This document shows, in pieces, positions 63,415 to 64,000 of a stretch of 64,000 nucleotides of DNA (its first letter is position 1; every line of letters begins with the position of its first letter). The translations under genes and the position numbers were made by a program. This stretch comes from Pinguiococcus pyrenoidosus (taxonomy: Eukaryota; Sar; Pinguiophyceae; Pinguiochrysidales; Pinguiochrysidaceae), in contig JAAMXY010000058.1 of NCBI GenBank assembly GCA_019677205.1, positions 1 through 64,000 on the forward strand, given 5' to 3'. Below the pieces are notes generated by a model. That model was not told the origin of the DNA. It worked only from the letters and a program-made list of their open reading frames with translations, and did no database searches.

Positions 63415-64000
63415 GCCGCGGCCTTCGGGCCGCGACGCGTCGCGGACGCCACGCCGCAGGCGGCCCTGGCGGACATGGCCGCCAGGAGGATGACGGGCGG
63501 TACCCGAGTGGTGGCGCCGGCCTTCCCCGGCCCGCCCAGACAGCCCGTGGCGCCGCTGGACTGGGCCTTGGCTCGGGATCCGCCGCACGTGCCGCGGGCG
63601 GCCATGCCCCCCTGGGCTGCTCTGGAGCGCCAGCGGGCGCTGGAGGCCGCCTACGGCCCCGTGGGCTATGCGGGGACGCTGCCCGGGCCGCGGCGGGTGC
63701 CGCCGGGCCGCAGGCCCTTCGCCTTCGTGGCTGTGGCGGAGGACTCTGCGCGGTGGCCGCTGGCAGAACATCCGGAGGATCGCGGCCTGCAAGTGCTCTC
63801 GACGGCAGTGGCCACCGGCGGCCAACGCCGCTACCCCCTGGCCACCGCGGGAGTGCTGGGCAGGGAGCTGCTGGCGCCGCCGGGGGGGCCCAAGCGCTCG
63901 CCGGAGGAGGCCGGTCGGGCTTCCGCCTCTCCCGCCATGGCCGAGGACGCCGAGGTGGTGGACATCGGCATGCTCCGGGCGGGCGCCGACGAGCCGGCGA
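63415..64000 (+). CDS. Partial GC-rich open frame running off the window
   Basis: The frame beginning at 63415 stays open to the end (195 codons), with both ends missing. The product is rich in Pro, Ala, Arg and Gly, with runs such as MPPWAALERQRALEAAYGPV and RRPFAFVAVAEDSARWPL, and more acidic towards the end (MAEDAEVVDIGMLRAGADE). I recognise no domain. The G+C content is far higher than elsewhere, and in such DNA long open frames occur by chance. It may be a real exon or high-GC non-coding sequence. Confidence 0.35.

Noticed and set aside
1-64000. CRISPR arrays, tRNA, rRNA, insertion sequences or prokaryotic operons
   Set aside because: None seen. Introns, eukaryotic families and alternating strands show nuclear DNA; the tandem repeats lack CRISPR-like spacers.
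1-64000. Dinoflagellate origin
   Set aside because: Introns are mainly canonical GT-AG, genes alternate strand rather than lying in long one-way tandem arrays, and an aureochrome is present.

Overview
The window is nuclear DNA from a eukaryote, most likely a photosynthetic stramenopile (ochrophyte alga) with a red-derived secondary plastid. Three things point there. (1) An aureochrome (bZIP followed by a LOV domain, 26154-27677), a family known only from photosynthetic stramenopiles. (2) Several proteins begin with a signal peptide ending in an ASAFAP-like Phe motif: SSAFAP at the hydroxylysine kinase-like/ITPase fusion, GAAFLPP at FtsY, ARAFVPP at ribosomal protein S21, AQCF at a lumenal protein, CGAF at a cysteine-cluster protein. 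(3) Genes carry short GT-AG introns, mostly about 55-270 nt. IFT43 suggests a flagellate stage. I cannot name the species. I rebuilt gene models by hand, choosing splice sites that keep reading phase; where a junction did not close I say so.

Left part (1-25 kb): EF-hand/coiled-coil protein (+); secreted-type beta-helix protein (-); GAF-domain protein (-); PP2A scaffold subunit (+); plastid lumenal PsbQ-like protein (-); presenilin (+); plastid-targeted hydroxylysine kinase-like protein fused to an ITPA-type nucleotide pyrophosphatase (-); signal peptidase SEC11 (+); CCZ1-like Rab7 exchange-factor subunit (-); FHA-domain protein (+).

Middle (25-43 kb): plastid YkgJ-like cysteine-cluster protein (-); aureochrome (+, interrupted by an 82-base gap); EXS/Erd1-like membrane protein (-); TPR protein (+); IFT43 (-); an 83-residue two-helix membrane protein (+); OSCA/TMEM63 channel (+); chloroplast FtsY (-); mitochondrial succinate dehydrogenase membrane subunit (+); a large basic nuclear-type protein, possibly ICE2-like (-).

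Right part (43-64 kb): a BEACH protein spanning nearly 10 kb (+); an unknown single-exon gene (+); a doubtful TPR fragment (-); plastid ribosomal protein S21 (+); a protein with two RluA-type pseudouridine synthase domains (-); a two-pore K+ channel with signal peptide and EF-hand (+); after a second gap, a very GC-rich open frame running off the end.

Genes are packed tightly and mostly alternate strand. There are no operons, rRNA, tRNA, CRISPR arrays or recognisable transposons. Seven of eleven divergent gene pairs share a short, strongly AT-rich island between their starts, which looks like a bidirectional promoter signature. Introns and linkers often carry short tandem repeats, commonly hexamers. 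The most unusual gene is the kinase-like/ITPase fusion; the dual pseudouridine synthase and the bacterial/fungal-type beta-helix protein follow.
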